DNA of 64,000 bases. Origin: Bradyrhizobium xenonodulans. GTDB lineage: Bacteria > Pseudomonadota > Alphaproteobacteria > Rhizobiales > Xanthobacteraceae. The stretch's first letter is position 1; each line of letters opens with the position of its first letter. The stretch spans positions 1,208,501 through 1,272,500 of the forward strand of contig NZ_CP089391.1 of assembly GCF_027594865.1 (NCBI RefSeq), written 5' to 3'. The notes under the pieces were generated by a model. It made no database searches and had not been told where the DNA came from. It saw only the letters and a program-made list of their open reading frames with translations. A program made the translations under genes and the position numbers. Positions 1 through 11,141 of this stretch are shown here, piece after piece.

Positions 1-1
1 T

Positions 2-850
2 GGTATCACCCAGTCGAACCACAAGCCGTCGGTCACGGCCTATTTCGAGCCGCGCTACAACGTCACCAAGGACCTCCAGCTCTACATCGGCGTGTCCGGT
101 GAGAGCATCTCCTTCCCGAACCGCGCCGCTGGCGAAATCGACATCTACGGCGGTATCCGCCCGACCTTCGGTGCGTTCGCCTTCGACATCGGCGTCTGGG
201 GCTATCTGTATCCGGGCGGCACCTGCTACTTCGGCGGCACCGGCATCGACTTTGCCGGCGTGGATCATGGCGCTGGCTGCGCCGAGAAGGCCCTCCTGAA
301 CACCAATGTGATCAAGAAGGACCTGAGCTTCTTCGAAGTCTACGGCAAGGGTACCTACACGGTGAACGACAACTGGTCGTTCGGCTTCACCGAATACTAC
401 ACCCCGAGCTATTTGAATTCGGGCGCCTGGGGCAACTACGCGTCGATCACCGGCAAGTATATCGCGCCCCCCACGATCTTCGGCGCCAGCGGCGTCGGCA
501 TGTACGTGTCGGGTGAGTTCGGTCGTCAGTGGCTCGGCACGTCCGACAGCTTCTACGGCACGCTCGCCTTCCCGAATGGCATCAAGTACGCCGACTACAA
601 CACCTGGAACGTCGGCATCGGCTTCACCTACAAGGTCGCTACGCTCGACCTGCGCTACTCCGACACCAACCTCTCCAAGGGTGATTGCAACGCCTTCACC
701 AGCGACTTCGCGGCTCGCGGCAACATCACGGCTTCGAGCGGCACCTACCTGACCCCGATCAATCCGTCGGGCGTCGGCTCCAATTGGTGCGGCGCCACCG
801 GCATCGCCAAGCTCTCGTTCGACCTGACGGCGATGAGCAACCTGAAGTAA
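2..850 (+). CDS. TorF-like putative outer-membrane porin, 5' end cut by window
   Basis: The frame is open from the second base of the window, so the start and signal peptide lie upstream; 282 residues are visible. The protein is a string of short amphipathic strands rich in Gly, Tyr and Phe with alternating polarity, ending in a Phe/Leu-containing strand, as expected for a small beta-barrel. The pattern (barrel strand, 'GVSGE', then 'DIYGGIRPTFGAFAFDIGVWGYLYPG') resembles the TorF/Gcw_chp family of uncharacterised proteobacterial porins. It contains four or more cysteines, unusual for porins but seen in this family. It is followed by a clear terminator, so it ends its transcript. The family call comes from recognised pattern only; the substrate is unknown. 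Confidence 0.7.
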   Translation, partial: GITQSNHKPSVTAYFEPRYNVTKDLQLYIGVSGESISFPNRAAGEIDIYGGIRPTFGAFAFDIGVWGYLYPGGTCYFGGTGIDFAGVDHGAGCAEKALLNTNVIKKDLSFFEVYGKGTYTVNDNWSFGFTEYYTPSYLNSGAWGNYASITGKYIAPPTIFGASGVGMYVSGEFGRQWLGTSDSFYGTLAFPNGIKYADYNTWNVGIGFTYKVATLDLRYSDTNLSKGDCNAFTSDFAARGNITASSGTYLTPINPSGVGSNWCGATGIAKLSFDLTAMSNLK

Positions 851-873
851 GTTTCTTCCCGAGACGACTTCGA

Positions 874-902
874 GGGCGGCAGGGCAACCTGCCGCCCTTT
901 TG
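874..902 (+). terminator. Rho-independent terminator after the TorF-like porin
   Basis: Perfect 10-bp stem (gggcggcagg / cctgccgccc) with a 4-nt loop, followed by tttt, starting 24 bases after the porin stop codon. Confidence 0.85.
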
Positions 903-933
903 CTTTGGGGGCGCTGCGAACGTGCTCGGCCTT

Positions 934-1074
934 CATGGTTCACCCGGCGATGCGGAGCATCGTCCGGAGAAGCCCGCCTTTGGCGGGCTCCTCACCGTGA
1001 GGGTCTGGGATGTCGCCGCGTGATCAGACCTCATCCTGAGGGCCCGCCAAAGGCGGGCGTCTCGAAGGATGGCC
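934..1074. repeat. Intergenic palindromic repeat, family 'CCTCATCCTGAGG...CGTCTCGAAGGATGG'
   Basis: Diverged inverted element containing cctcatcctgagg, gcccgcc-aaaggcgggc and gtctcgaaggatgg. The same family, more complete, lies at 13431-13556. It is non-coding and forms long stem-loops. Confidence 0.65.
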
Positions 1075-1088
1075 GCAACGAAGGGCCT

Positions 1089-1187
1089 AGAGCATGATCC
1101 GGAAAAGTGCGGAGCGGTTTTCCGAAAAGATCATGCTCAAACAATAGCCTAAGGCGCGATGACGATCCTAATCTCATCGCGCCTTAG
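1089..1187. repeat. Intergenic palindromic repeat, family 'GAGCATGATCCGGAAAAG...AGATCATGCTC'
   Basis: The outer arms agcatgatc and gatcatgct enclose a ccggaaaa / ttttcc stem. A second perfect palindrome follows, with arms taaggcgcgatga (1150-1162) and tcatcgcgcctta (1174-1186). A diverged copy is at 14631-14728. The second hairpin lies just downstream of the ABC transporter on the minus strand and may stop or protect its mRNA. Confidence 0.75.
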
Positions 1188-1209
1188 CTCCGCGGCACCT
1201 GCTTGCGCG

Positions 1210-2970
1210 TCAGCGCGCCGCGCTCGGCTCGGCCTGGGCGGGCTCGCCGCCCTTGCCGAGAACGTGGATCTCGCCGTCCTTCACCAGCGCCACCTTGCGG
1301 GTGTGGAAGGCGTCGAGCGTCGAGCGGTGGCCGATCGAGACGATGGTCGCCTGCGGCAGCTTCTCCGCCAGCAGCCGGTACAGCCGCGCCTCGGAAGGCT
1401 CGTCCAGTGACGCCGTGGCCTCGTCGAGGAACAGATAGTCCGGCGCATGCAGCAGCGCGCGGGCGAGCCCCAGCCGCTGCTGCTCGCCGAGCGACAGCAT
1501 CCGGTTCCAGTGCGCGTCCTCGTTCAATCGGGCTGCAAGCTGCGGCAGGCCGACTGCGGCAAGGACGTCGCGGACCCGCCCCGCATCGAATTGCGCGGCC
1601 TCGCCCGGATAGACGACTGCGTCGTGAAGCGAGCCGATCGGCAGATAGGGACGTTGCGGCAGCATCATCAGCCTTGCGTTGGCCGGGACCTCGACCGCTC
1701 CACTGCCGAACGGCCAGATGCCGGCAATCGCGCGGAACAGCGTCGACTTGCCGGAGCCGGAGGGACCGATGACGAGCGTCGACTCGCCGGCACGGAAGCT
1801 GAAATGCTCGGCCGCAACGAGCGGCGCGCCGTTCGGCAGCTTGACCAGGAGGTGCGGCAGCGCGATCTCGCCATCCGCGGCCGGTTCGACCTGGATCGAC
1901 GCGGGATCGTCCGCGAGTGTCCTGGCGTTCGCAATCGAGCCCTCGAAACCGTCGAGACGGGCGACGATCGAACGCCATTCCGCCAGGCTGCGATAGGTCG
2001 ATACGAAGAACGACAGCGAGTCCTGCACGTTGCCAAAGGCTTCCAGCGTCTGGGTGACCGCGCCGAGCTGGATCTTGCCGGCGAAGTAAGCGGGCGCGCA
2101 CAGGATCACGGGAATGACGACCGAAGCCTGGCTATAGCTGCCCGTGAATGCCGTCAATCGCTTGGTGCGCGTCATCAGCTCGTACCAGTTGCCCATGACG
2201 CGGCCGAAGCGCACCAGCAGCCGTTCGCGCTCGCTGGGCTCACCCTTCAAGAGCGCGATCTGTTCACCGTTCTCGCGGACGCGGACGAGGTTGAAGCGGA
2301 AATCGGCCTCGAGGCGCTGCTGCGCGAAATTGAGGTTGACCAATGGCTTGCCGATCCAGTGCGTCAGCGCCGTGCCGAAGATCGCGTAGATCAGCGCGGC
2401 CCACAGCAGGTATCCCGGGATCGTCAGGTCATGGCCAAAGGCGTGCAGTGGCGCAGCCTCGGACAGATTCCAGAGAATGAAGAGAAACGAGAAGATCGTG
2501 ACGAGGGAGTTGAGCAGGCCGGTGCCGATCGACAGCGTCTGCTCGACGAACATCTTGACGTCGTCGCTGACGCGTTGGTCCGGGTTGTCGGCCGCATCGC
2601 CCCTCAGCTGCATGCGGTAGTGATTGGCATCTTGCAGCCAGCCGCCGAGATAGTGGGTGGTCAGCCAACGGCGCCAGCGGATCTGGAGCCATTGGTTCAG
2701 ATAGAGCCTGTAGATCTGGAGCAGGACCAACCCGGCTGCAATCACGCAGAACACGACCAGCTCGCGGGAAAATCCGTTCCAGTCCCGGTCCTGCAAGGCG
2801 TTGTAGAAGCGGGCGCGCCACTGGTTGATCAGCACGCTGCCGCCGACCATTGCCAGCTCGATGACGATGATGACGGCGAGCAGGCCGCGGCCGGCCCATT
2901 TGTCCTCGGACCGGAAATAGGGGGCGGCGATTCGCCAGACGATCGCGAGCGTGGCGCTGATGTTCTTCAC
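1210..2970 (-). CDS. BacA/SbmA-family ABC transporter with fused ATPase (YddA/BclA-like)
   Basis: The GTG start at 2970 is preferred because AGGAGA sits 8-9 bases upstream; an in-frame ATG at 3015 has no such site. The product is 586 residues. The N-terminal half has about six membrane helices of the SbmA/BacA type (ABC_membrane_2), including the motif 'INQWRARFYNALQ'. The C-terminal half is an ABC ATPase with Walker A 'GPSGSGKST', signature 'LSLGEQQRLG' (Leu instead of the second Gly), Walker B 'YLFLDEA' and switch 'SIGHRS'. Family members export or import peptides and lipids across the inner membrane. In Bradyrhizobium the related BclA takes up host antimicrobial peptides and is needed for bacteroid differentiation, but several YddA-like paralogues exist and this one cannot be assigned. 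It is monocistronic. Confidence 0.88.
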   Translation of the reverse strand: MKNISATLAIVWRIAAPYFRSEDKWAGRGLLAVIIVIELAMVGGSVLINQWRARFYNALQDRDWNGFSRELVVFCVIAAGLVLLQIYRLYLNQWLQIRWRRWLTTHYLGGWLQDANHYRMQLRGDAADNPDQRVSDDVKMFVEQTLSIGTGLLNSLVTIFSFLFILWNLSEAAPLHAFGHDLTIPGYLLWAALIYAIFGTALTHWIGKPLVNLNFAQQRLEADFRFNLVRVRENGEQIALLKGEPSERERLLVRFGRVMGNWYELMTRTKRLTAFTGSYSQASVVIPVILCAPAYFAGKIQLGAVTQTLEAFGNVQDSLSFFVSTYRSLAEWRSIVARLDGFEGSIANARTLADDPASIQVEPAADGEIALPHLLVKLPNGAPLVAAEHFSFRAGESTLVIGPSGSGKSTLFRAIAGIWPFGSGAVEVPANARLMMLPQRPYLPIGSLHDAVVYPGEAAQFDAGRVRDVLAAVGLPQLAARLNEDAHWNRMLSLGEQQRLGLARALLHAPDYLFLDEATASLDEPSEARLYRLLAEKLPQATIVSIGHRSTLDAFHTRKVALVKDGEIHVLGKGGEPAQAEPSAAR

Positions 2971-3283
2971 AGAGCTCTGTCTCCTGGGGGGATGTGCACA
3001 AATGCCCGGCGCCAAATGGCTGAGGCAATGGCGGAAATGGGCGCGCTTAGACTAAAGTCGCAAGCTCAGCAATTTGCGTTGGCTTGTCGCAGCTTGCAAC
3101 CCTAGCATGGGCTTTAACGGCGCGGGGTGGGGTGCTCCGGGACTTCGCGGGCTTGTGAGCGGACGGGAACCGCTGCGTTCGCGGGGAATTCGCGTCCAGC
3201 TCGGGGGTTATCGCTTCCAGCGTCAAGCAGGCTCGGCTCTCCACGCGGGCCGCCTGCCGCAACATGCGTGGGGGAGGAAGACC
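2971..3283. other. Divergent intergenic region, transporter / lactate permease
   Basis: 313 bases between two divergent genes. They hold the ribosome binding sites of both (AGGAGA for the transporter, GGGGGAGGAAG for lldP) and presumably both promoters. I see no gene, strong palindrome or repeat here. Confidence 0.5.
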
Positions 3284-4948
<1,665 letters not shown>

Positions 4949-4971
4949 CGGCCGACGCCTCGCCCCAACGC

Positions 4972-5008
4972 AAATCCCCGCAGGGCTTCGCCTTGCGGGG
5001 ATTTTTGT
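4972..5008 (+). terminator. Rho-independent terminator after lldP
   Basis: Stem aatccccgcagg / ccttgcggggatt with one mismatch, a TTCG-containing loop, and a T-rich tail (atttttgtat). Confidence 0.88.
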
Positions 5009-5086
5009 ATCCGGCGTGCGCGAACCTTCTCAACGGCGCCGCCGTCTTATAGAAGGTGCCGCAAATCAGGTCGGTCGAGAGGTCTC

Positions 5087-5485
5087 ATGGTTTCGCTCAA
5101 GCAGATGGTGTGTGTAGCGGTTGCAATGCTCGCGATGTCCACGCTCGCGCGTGCCGAGGATGGTTTTCCGTTCGGCACCGAACTGACGCTGGAGGCGCTG
5201 CCGCAAGCGGGCTCGAAGCGGATTCCGAACATCGAGATCGGCGACAATGGCGAAGTCGTGCTGGAGCTCTGGTGCAAGGGCGGCAAGGGCCAGTTCTCGG
5301 TCGCCGGCAACACCGTGATCTTCGTTCCCGGCCAGATCCAGGACCGTTCCTGCCCGCCGGCCAGAGCCCAGGCCGACGACGATCTCGTCGCAGCGCTCGG
5401 CAGCGTCGAGACCTGGAAGCGCCAGGGTGACGTGCTGACGCTGATCGGCCCGAAGTCGCTGCGCTTTCGTACGACCGGGAATTAG
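5087..5485 (+). CDS. Exported META-domain-like protein
   Basis: 132 residues starting with a signal peptide (MVSLKQ, a hydrophobic stretch, cleavage near 'ARA-ED', about residue 23). The mature part has two Cys ('LWCKGGKG', 'RSCPP') that could form a disulfide. Its ending, 'VETWKRQGDVLTLIGPKSLRFR', resembles the last strands of META/HslJ domains, which are periplasmic or lipoprotein modules of unclear role in stress tolerance. The gene lies between the lldP terminator and a palindromic repeat, so it is probably transcribed alone. The family call is tentative and no catalytic residues are visible. Confidence 0.6.
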   Translation: MVSLKQMVCVAVAMLAMSTLARAEDGFPFGTELTLEALPQAGSKRIPNIEIGDNGEVVLELWCKGGKGQFSVAGNTVIFVPGQIQDRSCPPARAQADDDLVAALGSVETWKRQGDVLTLIGPKSLRFRTTGN

Positions 5486-5501
5486 CGTCGCTGTCATTCC
5501 C

Positions 5502-5594
5502 CGCAAAGGCGGGGAATCCAGTACGCCGCGGCCTATCGATTCAATCACTTCCGTCTCGGAGTACTGGATCGCCCGGTCAAGCCGGGCGATGACA
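5502..5594. repeat. Intergenic palindromic repeat, family 'TGTCATTCCCCGC...CCAGTACGCCGC...GAGTACTGGATC...GATGACA'
   Basis: Outer arms tgtcat / atgaca, with inner arms ccagtac / gtactgg and a local ccccgc / gcgggg hairpin. Full relatives are at 9850-9970 and 12602-12722. The shared core is the pair of CCAGTAC / GTACTGG arms separated by 'TCAATCACT'. Confidence 0.8.
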
Positions 5595-5611
5595 CCGAGT
5601 AGGTGGCTACG

Positions 5612-6823
5612 TCACTTCCACACTGACTTGTCCGCGTCCCAGCGCTGGCCCTTCAGCTCTTTGACGAGCGCCTCGATCGAGCCGTTGTCGTCGGGCTGAT
5701 CGCCTTCCTCGTCGGCCGTCGCGTCGTCGGACAGGCGGAGCTTGGCGCCGCTGCTCTCGTCCGCGGTCGTGGTCGCGGGGCTGCCGATCCAGAGCATCAG
5801 CTTGTCGGTGGTACCGGGCTTGTCGGGCGAGACGAGCCCTGCGACCTCGATCGTGTCGGTGAGCTCGAGTGCCGGGAAATCCTGGTTCGGCCGCTTGAAG
5901 ACCAGCTTGAGCTTGCCGGTGGCGGGATTGAAGTTTTGCGAGACCGGCTTTGCACTGAGCGTCCTGCTCAGCACGCCGGCGACCGCGGTCGCGAGCTTGT
6001 CGCGGTTGAGCTTGTCGCCGTCGCGCCAGTCGGCGGCGGCAAAGCGGATGGTGCGGTCCATCTCGGTCATGCCCGCGGTCCAGCCCGCGGCGGTGACGCC
6101 CGGCATCGCCTTGAATTTGGCCAGCAGCGCGCCGGCCCGTTCCGGATCGACCGACATGTTGATGGTCTGCTCGCCGGCGCGCAGCGCATCGCAACCGACC
6201 GACAGGCTCGCCAGCGTCACCTCGACGTCCTGGCCCTTCAGGCTCTTCAGGAACTCGGTCGCAGCATCCAGCTTGACCTTGACCGCGATCGCCTCCGGCG
6301 AGACGTCGGTGAAATCCTTCGGCTGCGGCGTGATGCCGTCGTCGGAGGTCTGGTTGTCCTGAAATTCCTTCTCGCTGAGATCGGAATTGTCGGGCGAGGT
6401 GACCTCGGTCACCACCGAACCGATGCTGATCTGGCCGCGGAATTCGAAATTGTCCCCGGACTGCTTGCGCAGCAGCTTGACGCTCACCGGCGACTTCTCA
6501 CCGAGGCTCTGCGTCGTGCCCGTCAGGTTCTGGCCCGCGACCTGGAGATTGACGACGAAGCGGTCCTTGCGGTCGGAATTCTTCGCGACAGGATAGCAGA
6601 CATCGAGCACGGCCGCCGTCACCGTCTTGCCCTGCCGCGTCTCTTTCAGGATCACGTCGGCATTGCCGTCCATCAACCCGTCGATCGAGGTGAAATAGCG
6701 CGTTTCCGGCCCGCCCGGCGCCGTGGCCTTGGGCGACAGCTTCATCTGGGCGGATGCGGGATGCGGGGACACGGCGAGCAGGGCGGCCAAAAGAGCTGTC
6801 GGGCAAACCAGAAGCGCGCGCAT
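5612..6823 (-). CDS. Exported protein of unknown function
   Basis: 403 residues from ATG 6823, chosen because a clean signal peptide follows ('MRALLVCPTALLAALLAV', cleavage near 'ASA-QM') and GGGGAT precedes it; the frame extends upstream to 6913 without one. The mature protein is acidic and repeats a theme of beta-rich segments. One part resembles lists of vector components ('DVTLASLSVGCDALRAGEQTINMSVDPERAGALLAKFKAMPGV' region, residues about 190-240). The C-terminus has a short acidic run ('ADEEGDQPDDNG'). I recognise no family. It faces groEL but is separated from it by a terminator. Confidence 0.65.
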   Translation of the reverse strand: MRALLVCPTALLAALLAVSPHPASAQMKLSPKATAPGGPETRYFTSIDGLMDGNADVILKETRQGKTVTAAVLDVCYPVAKNSDRKDRFVVNLQVAGQNLTGTTQSLGEKSPVSVKLLRKQSGDNFEFRGQISIGSVVTEVTSPDNSDLSEKEFQDNQTSDDGITPQPKDFTDVSPEAIAVKVKLDAATEFLKSLKGQDVEVTLASLSVGCDALRAGEQTINMSVDPERAGALLAKFKAMPGVTAAGWTAGMTEMDRTIRFAAADWRDGDKLNRDKLATAVAGVLSRTLSAKPVSQNFNPATGKLKLVFKRPNQDFPALELTDTIEVAGLVSPDKPGTTDKLMLWIGSPATTTADESSGAKLRLSDDATADEEGDQPDDNGSIEALVKELKGQRWDADKSVWK

Positions 6824-6911
6824 CGACGAAATCCCCAAGCAATCGAATCTGGCGCCACCGTAGTGGGTTTTGGCCGCCGGTTGAATCGGAAAGCGAAAGG
6901 GCAGGGTCGGC

Positions 6912-6940
6912 AAAAAAGAAGGCCGCCCGGAGGCGGCCTT
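6912..6940 (-). terminator. Rho-independent terminator of groESL
   Basis: Perfect 9-bp stem (aaggccgcc / ggcggcctt), 4-nt loop, and a six-T run on the minus strand. It lies 27 bases after the groEL stop. Confidence 0.92.
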
Positions 6941-6966
6941 CGCAACATTGTCACGGAACGGACGGC

Positions 6967-8691
<1,725 letters not shown>

Positions 8692-8705
8692 TCAGGCAGG
8701 CGGCC

Positions 8706-9002
8706 TTAGGCCAGAACGCCCATGATGTCCGACTCCTTCATGATCAGGAGATCTTCGTTGTCGATCTTGACCTCGGTGCCCGACCACTTGCCGAACAGCA
8801 CGCGGTCGCCGATCTTGAGGTCGATCGGGATCAGCTTGCCGGCTTCGTCACGGCCGCCGGGGCCGACGGCGACGATTTCGCCCTGGGACGGCTTTTCCTT
8901 GGCGGTGTCCGGAATGATGATGCCGCCCCTGGTCTTTTCCTCGGCGTCGATACGTTTGACCACGACACGGTCATGCAGCGGACGAAATTTGGATTTAGCC
9001 AT
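8706..9002 (-). CDS. groES: Co-chaperonin GroES
   Basis: 98 residues. It forms the seven-membered lid of the GroEL chamber. Sequence landmarks are '[13 protein letters not shown]' at the N-terminus, the mobile-loop segment '[26 protein letters not shown]' (split here by the conserved IIIPD) and the C-terminal '[14 protein letters not shown]'. Transcription comes from a sigma-70-like promoter overlapping the CIRCE region about 130-160 bases upstream, and groEL follows in the same operon. Length and motifs are entirely normal for an alphaproteobacterial GroES. Confidence 0.99.
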   Translation of the reverse strand: MAKSKFRPLHDRVVVKRIDAEEKTRGGIIIPDTAKEKPSQGEIVAVGPGGRDEAGKLIPIDLKIGDRVLFGKWSGTEVKIDNEDLLIMKESDIMGVLA

Positions 9003-9094
9003 GACGTTTCCCTTTGGAGGCTCGCTTCGGAATTAGTGGAAGTGGGTGGGGCGGCGCTTCCGTCCACCCCCTTTCCGAGGATCGAACGGCGCGC

Positions 9095-9121
9095 TTAGCA
9101 ATCGGGCTTTCCGAGTGCTAA
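9095..9121 (-). promoter_or_regulatory. CIRCE operator (HrcA binding site)
   Basis: TTAGCAATC-N9-GAGTGCTAA, against the consensus TTAGCACTC-N9-GAGTGCTAA: one mismatch and exact spacing. It lies about 12-40 bases downstream of the -10 box, in the 5' leader of groESL, where HrcA represses heat-shock chaperonins. Confidence 0.95.
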
Positions 9122-9132
9122 TAGTGCGCCCG

Positions 9133-9161
9133 GAAATATGGCTTGGCCGCGATCCTGTCAA
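9133..9161 (-). promoter_or_regulatory. Sigma-70-like promoter of groESL
   Basis: On the minus strand a perfect -35 TTGACA (9156-9161) is followed by a 17-bp spacer and TATTTC as -10 (9133-9138). It sits directly upstream of CIRCE, so HrcA would block early transcription. Confidence 0.8.
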
Positions 9162-9317
9162 GCAAAGGTGGTTAAGCGATTGGTGAGGCGGATATAGGAT
9201 GGTGGCATTGGAAACTCGATCGGGGCGCCGGCGTATCAAAGGACGTCATTGCTCCGGCGGCGGTTTTGCGCTTGGCTGCGGGAGGGGTGCGGCCATGGTC
9301 TTGTTCGGGGGAATGCC

Positions 9318-9839
9318 ATGATCAGTTCGGCTCACGCGCGCACGGTCGCCAATCTGGCGGCCGCTTCTTGCCTGGCGCTGCTGCTGGGCGCCTGCGGCGG
9401 CGGCATGAGCCTGCCGTCGTTCTCGTCGTCTTCGCCGCCGCCCGAGGCCGAGCCCGGGACCGGTCCGGAAATGCCGGCGAGCATCCGTGCCGACGAGATC
9501 GTCGGCCGCTGGGGCCTGGCCTCGTTCCAGAACCCGGCCGACCGCGCCCGGACCGAGGCGGCGGCCCGCGCCCAGTGCAAGAATCCCTACGTGATCACCG
9601 CAGGTTCCTCCGGCGGCGTGATCATGCATCTCGCCGACCAGGCGACGCCGCAGGAACTGCGGCTGAAGGGCTCGCCCAGCGGCAAGAACTATATCGGCCC
9701 GGCCGGTCCCACTCCCGGCGAGCAGGACCGTGAGATCGTCTCCTTCGACGGCCGCGTCCTGATCACCCGCTTCATCGACAAGGACGCCGCCACTCGCTAC
9801 GGCAACATGGTCTACGTCCGCTGCGCGCCGAGGGCGTAG
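9318..9839 (+). CDS. Predicted lipoprotein of unknown function
   Basis: 173 residues from ATG 9318. The signal peptide ends in a lipobox 'LLLGAC-G', so the mature N-terminal Cys is probably lipidated. A low-complexity Ser/Pro linker follows, then a globular domain with 'EIVGRWGLASF', 'AARAQCKNPYVI', 'GGVIMHLADQ' and 'NMVYVRCAPRA'. The two mature Cys (in AQCKNP and VRCAP) may pair. The 'GRWGL' opening recalls lipocalin-fold periplasmic inhibitors, but I cannot assign a family. The first ATG of the frame, at 9249, would put 23 residues before the signal peptide and is unlikely. Confidence 0.75.
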   Translation: MISSAHARTVANLAAASCLALLLGACGGGMSLPSFSSSSPPPEAEPGTGPEMPASIRADEIVGRWGLASFQNPADRARTEAAARAQCKNPYVITAGSSGGVIMHLADQATPQELRLKGSPSGKNYIGPAGPTPGEQDREIVSFDGRVLITRFIDKDAATRYGNMVYVRCAPRA

Positions 9840-9849
9840 CCTCTCTTTC

Positions 9850-9970
9850 GTCATGCCCCGCGTAGTGCGCAATTGCGCACGGGGGCGGGGCATCCAGTAC
9901 GCCGCAGCTTCTCGGCTCAATCACTGCCGTCTCTGGAATACTGGATCGTCCGCCTTCGCGGACGATGACA
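9850..9970. repeat. Intergenic palindromic repeat (same family as 5502-5594)
   Basis: Starts gtcatgccccgc, contains an inserted cgcaattgcgc palindrome, ccagtacgccgc and aatactggatc, and ends gacgatgaca. It fills the space between the lipoprotein and the CheZ terminator. Confidence 0.8.
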
Positions 9971-9991
9971 GCGGAGGGGGCTCAAAAACAA

Positions 9992-10017
9992 AAAACGCCG
10001 GCTCTCGCCGGCGTTTT
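9992..10017 (-). terminator. Rho-independent terminator after the CheZ-like gene (bidirectional)
   Basis: Perfect 11-bp stem aaaacgccggc / gccggcgtttt with a 4-nt loop. T-rich tails flank both sides, so it can stop transcription from either direction; it lies 25 bases beyond the cheZ-like stop. Confidence 0.9.
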
Positions 10018-10041
10018 GTTTTTCTGTCTGTCGCCGTCCGA

Positions 10042-10827
10042 TCAGTCGAACAGTGCGTCGATGTCGTCCTGCGAGGCATGGCCGACGTCGCCGGCGAGCT
10101 TGGGGCCGTTGAGGAGCTTGTCGTCCTCGCTGCGGTTGTCGACCTGCGGCTGGACGTGAGACTTGATCGCGTCGACGCCGCCCCAGATGTCCATCATCGC
10201 ATTGATGTGCTGCTCGATGAACTTCATCGTGGTCATGACCTTGCTGATGCGCTGGCCGGTCAGGTCCTGGAAGTTGCAGGCTTCGAAGATCGAGATGACG
10301 CGTTCCTGGATGTCGTCGGCGAGCCGCTTCTGCTGGTCGGCCGATTGCACCTTCGACATCGCGCTGGCAGCCTGGTCGATCGACTCGGCAGCTTCGAGAA
10401 TTTGCTGGGTGGCCTGCTCGGTGCCGCCGACGACTGCGCCGAGCTCGCCATTGACCTTGGCCATCTCCGCGCCATCGAAGCTTTTGCCGTGCAGCGTCGC
10501 GATTTCGCGCTTGGTGCGGTCGATGGCGTCGTGGATCAGATCGAGCTCGATCTTCAGTTTCTCGCACTGCTCGATCTGCGCCCGGTACGTCTCGAGCATC
10601 GTGCGTGCGTCGGAAAGCTCCTGGGCCGTGGAAGCGTCGATCGCCGCCATCGCTGCGCTGCCGGACAGGGGCACAGGTGCGCCACCCTTCGCCATCTGGG
10701 CGCGGATCGCACGCAGCTCTGCCATGATTTCACTATGCATGGGCGCAGCCTCCTCAATCATTTCGGGGCTGGGCATCTCGCCGACAATAGCCTCTTCGAC
10801 ACGAAAACGTTTGCGGTGAATAGCCAT
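10042..10827 (-). CDS. CheZ-like chemotaxis protein phosphatase
   Basis: 261 residues from ATG 10827, which has GGGGGAG upstream; an in-frame ATG at 10848 lies before that site. The protein is almost entirely helical. It carries the CheZ active-site helix 'EACNFQDLTGQRISKVM', with the conserved Asp and Gln of 'xxFQDLTGQ', and an acidic C-terminus 'SQDDIDALFD' like the CheY-binding tail of CheZ. CheZ removes phosphate from CheY-P to reset flagellar switching. No other che gene lies in the window, so its response-regulator partner is unknown. A CtrA half-site-like octamer (TTAACCAT) lies at 10939-10946 in the shared upstream region. Confidence 0.85.
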   Translation of the reverse strand: MAIHRKRFRVEEAIVGEMPSPEMIEEAAPMHSEIMAELRAIRAQMAKGGAPVPLSGSAAMAAIDASTAQELSDARTMLETYRAQIEQCEKLKIELDLIHDAIDRTKREIATLHGKSFDGAEMAKVNGELGAVVGGTEQATQQILEAAESIDQAASAMSKVQSADQQKRLADDIQERVISIFEACNFQDLTGQRISKVMTTMKFIEQHINAMMDIWGGVDAIKSHVQPQVDNRSEDDKLLNGPKLAGDVGHASQDDIDALFD

Positions 10828-11141
10828 CAGGAACTCCCCCCACCTCACTCACGCGTCTTTGTAGGCAGAAGCGATTTAACACGAAGTTCACAGCAGGAAC
10901 TGTTGTGCGGCCGCGCGCGACGGCTTGAAAAGAAGCGATTAACCATGGGTGCGCGTCATTCATCGAAAATAAACGCTGATCGCCAAATTGCACCCTCGCT
11001 CGCGACGTGGTGAATCCAAACGCCCGATACGTTTACCAAACAAAACGGCTTTTGCTCTTTATTGACCACGTCGCGGACGCCGATCAATCGTCGGCTCTGC
11101 ACGACGCATGTGATCTAGACGAAACAGTACAGAGTACGTCG
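10828..11141. other. Divergent intergenic region, CheZ-like / L,D-transpeptidase
   Basis: 314 bases with lower G+C than the flanking genes. It must hold two divergent promoters. The only motif I can name is an octamer TTAACCAT at 10939-10946; no gene or repeat is seen. Confidence 0.45.
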
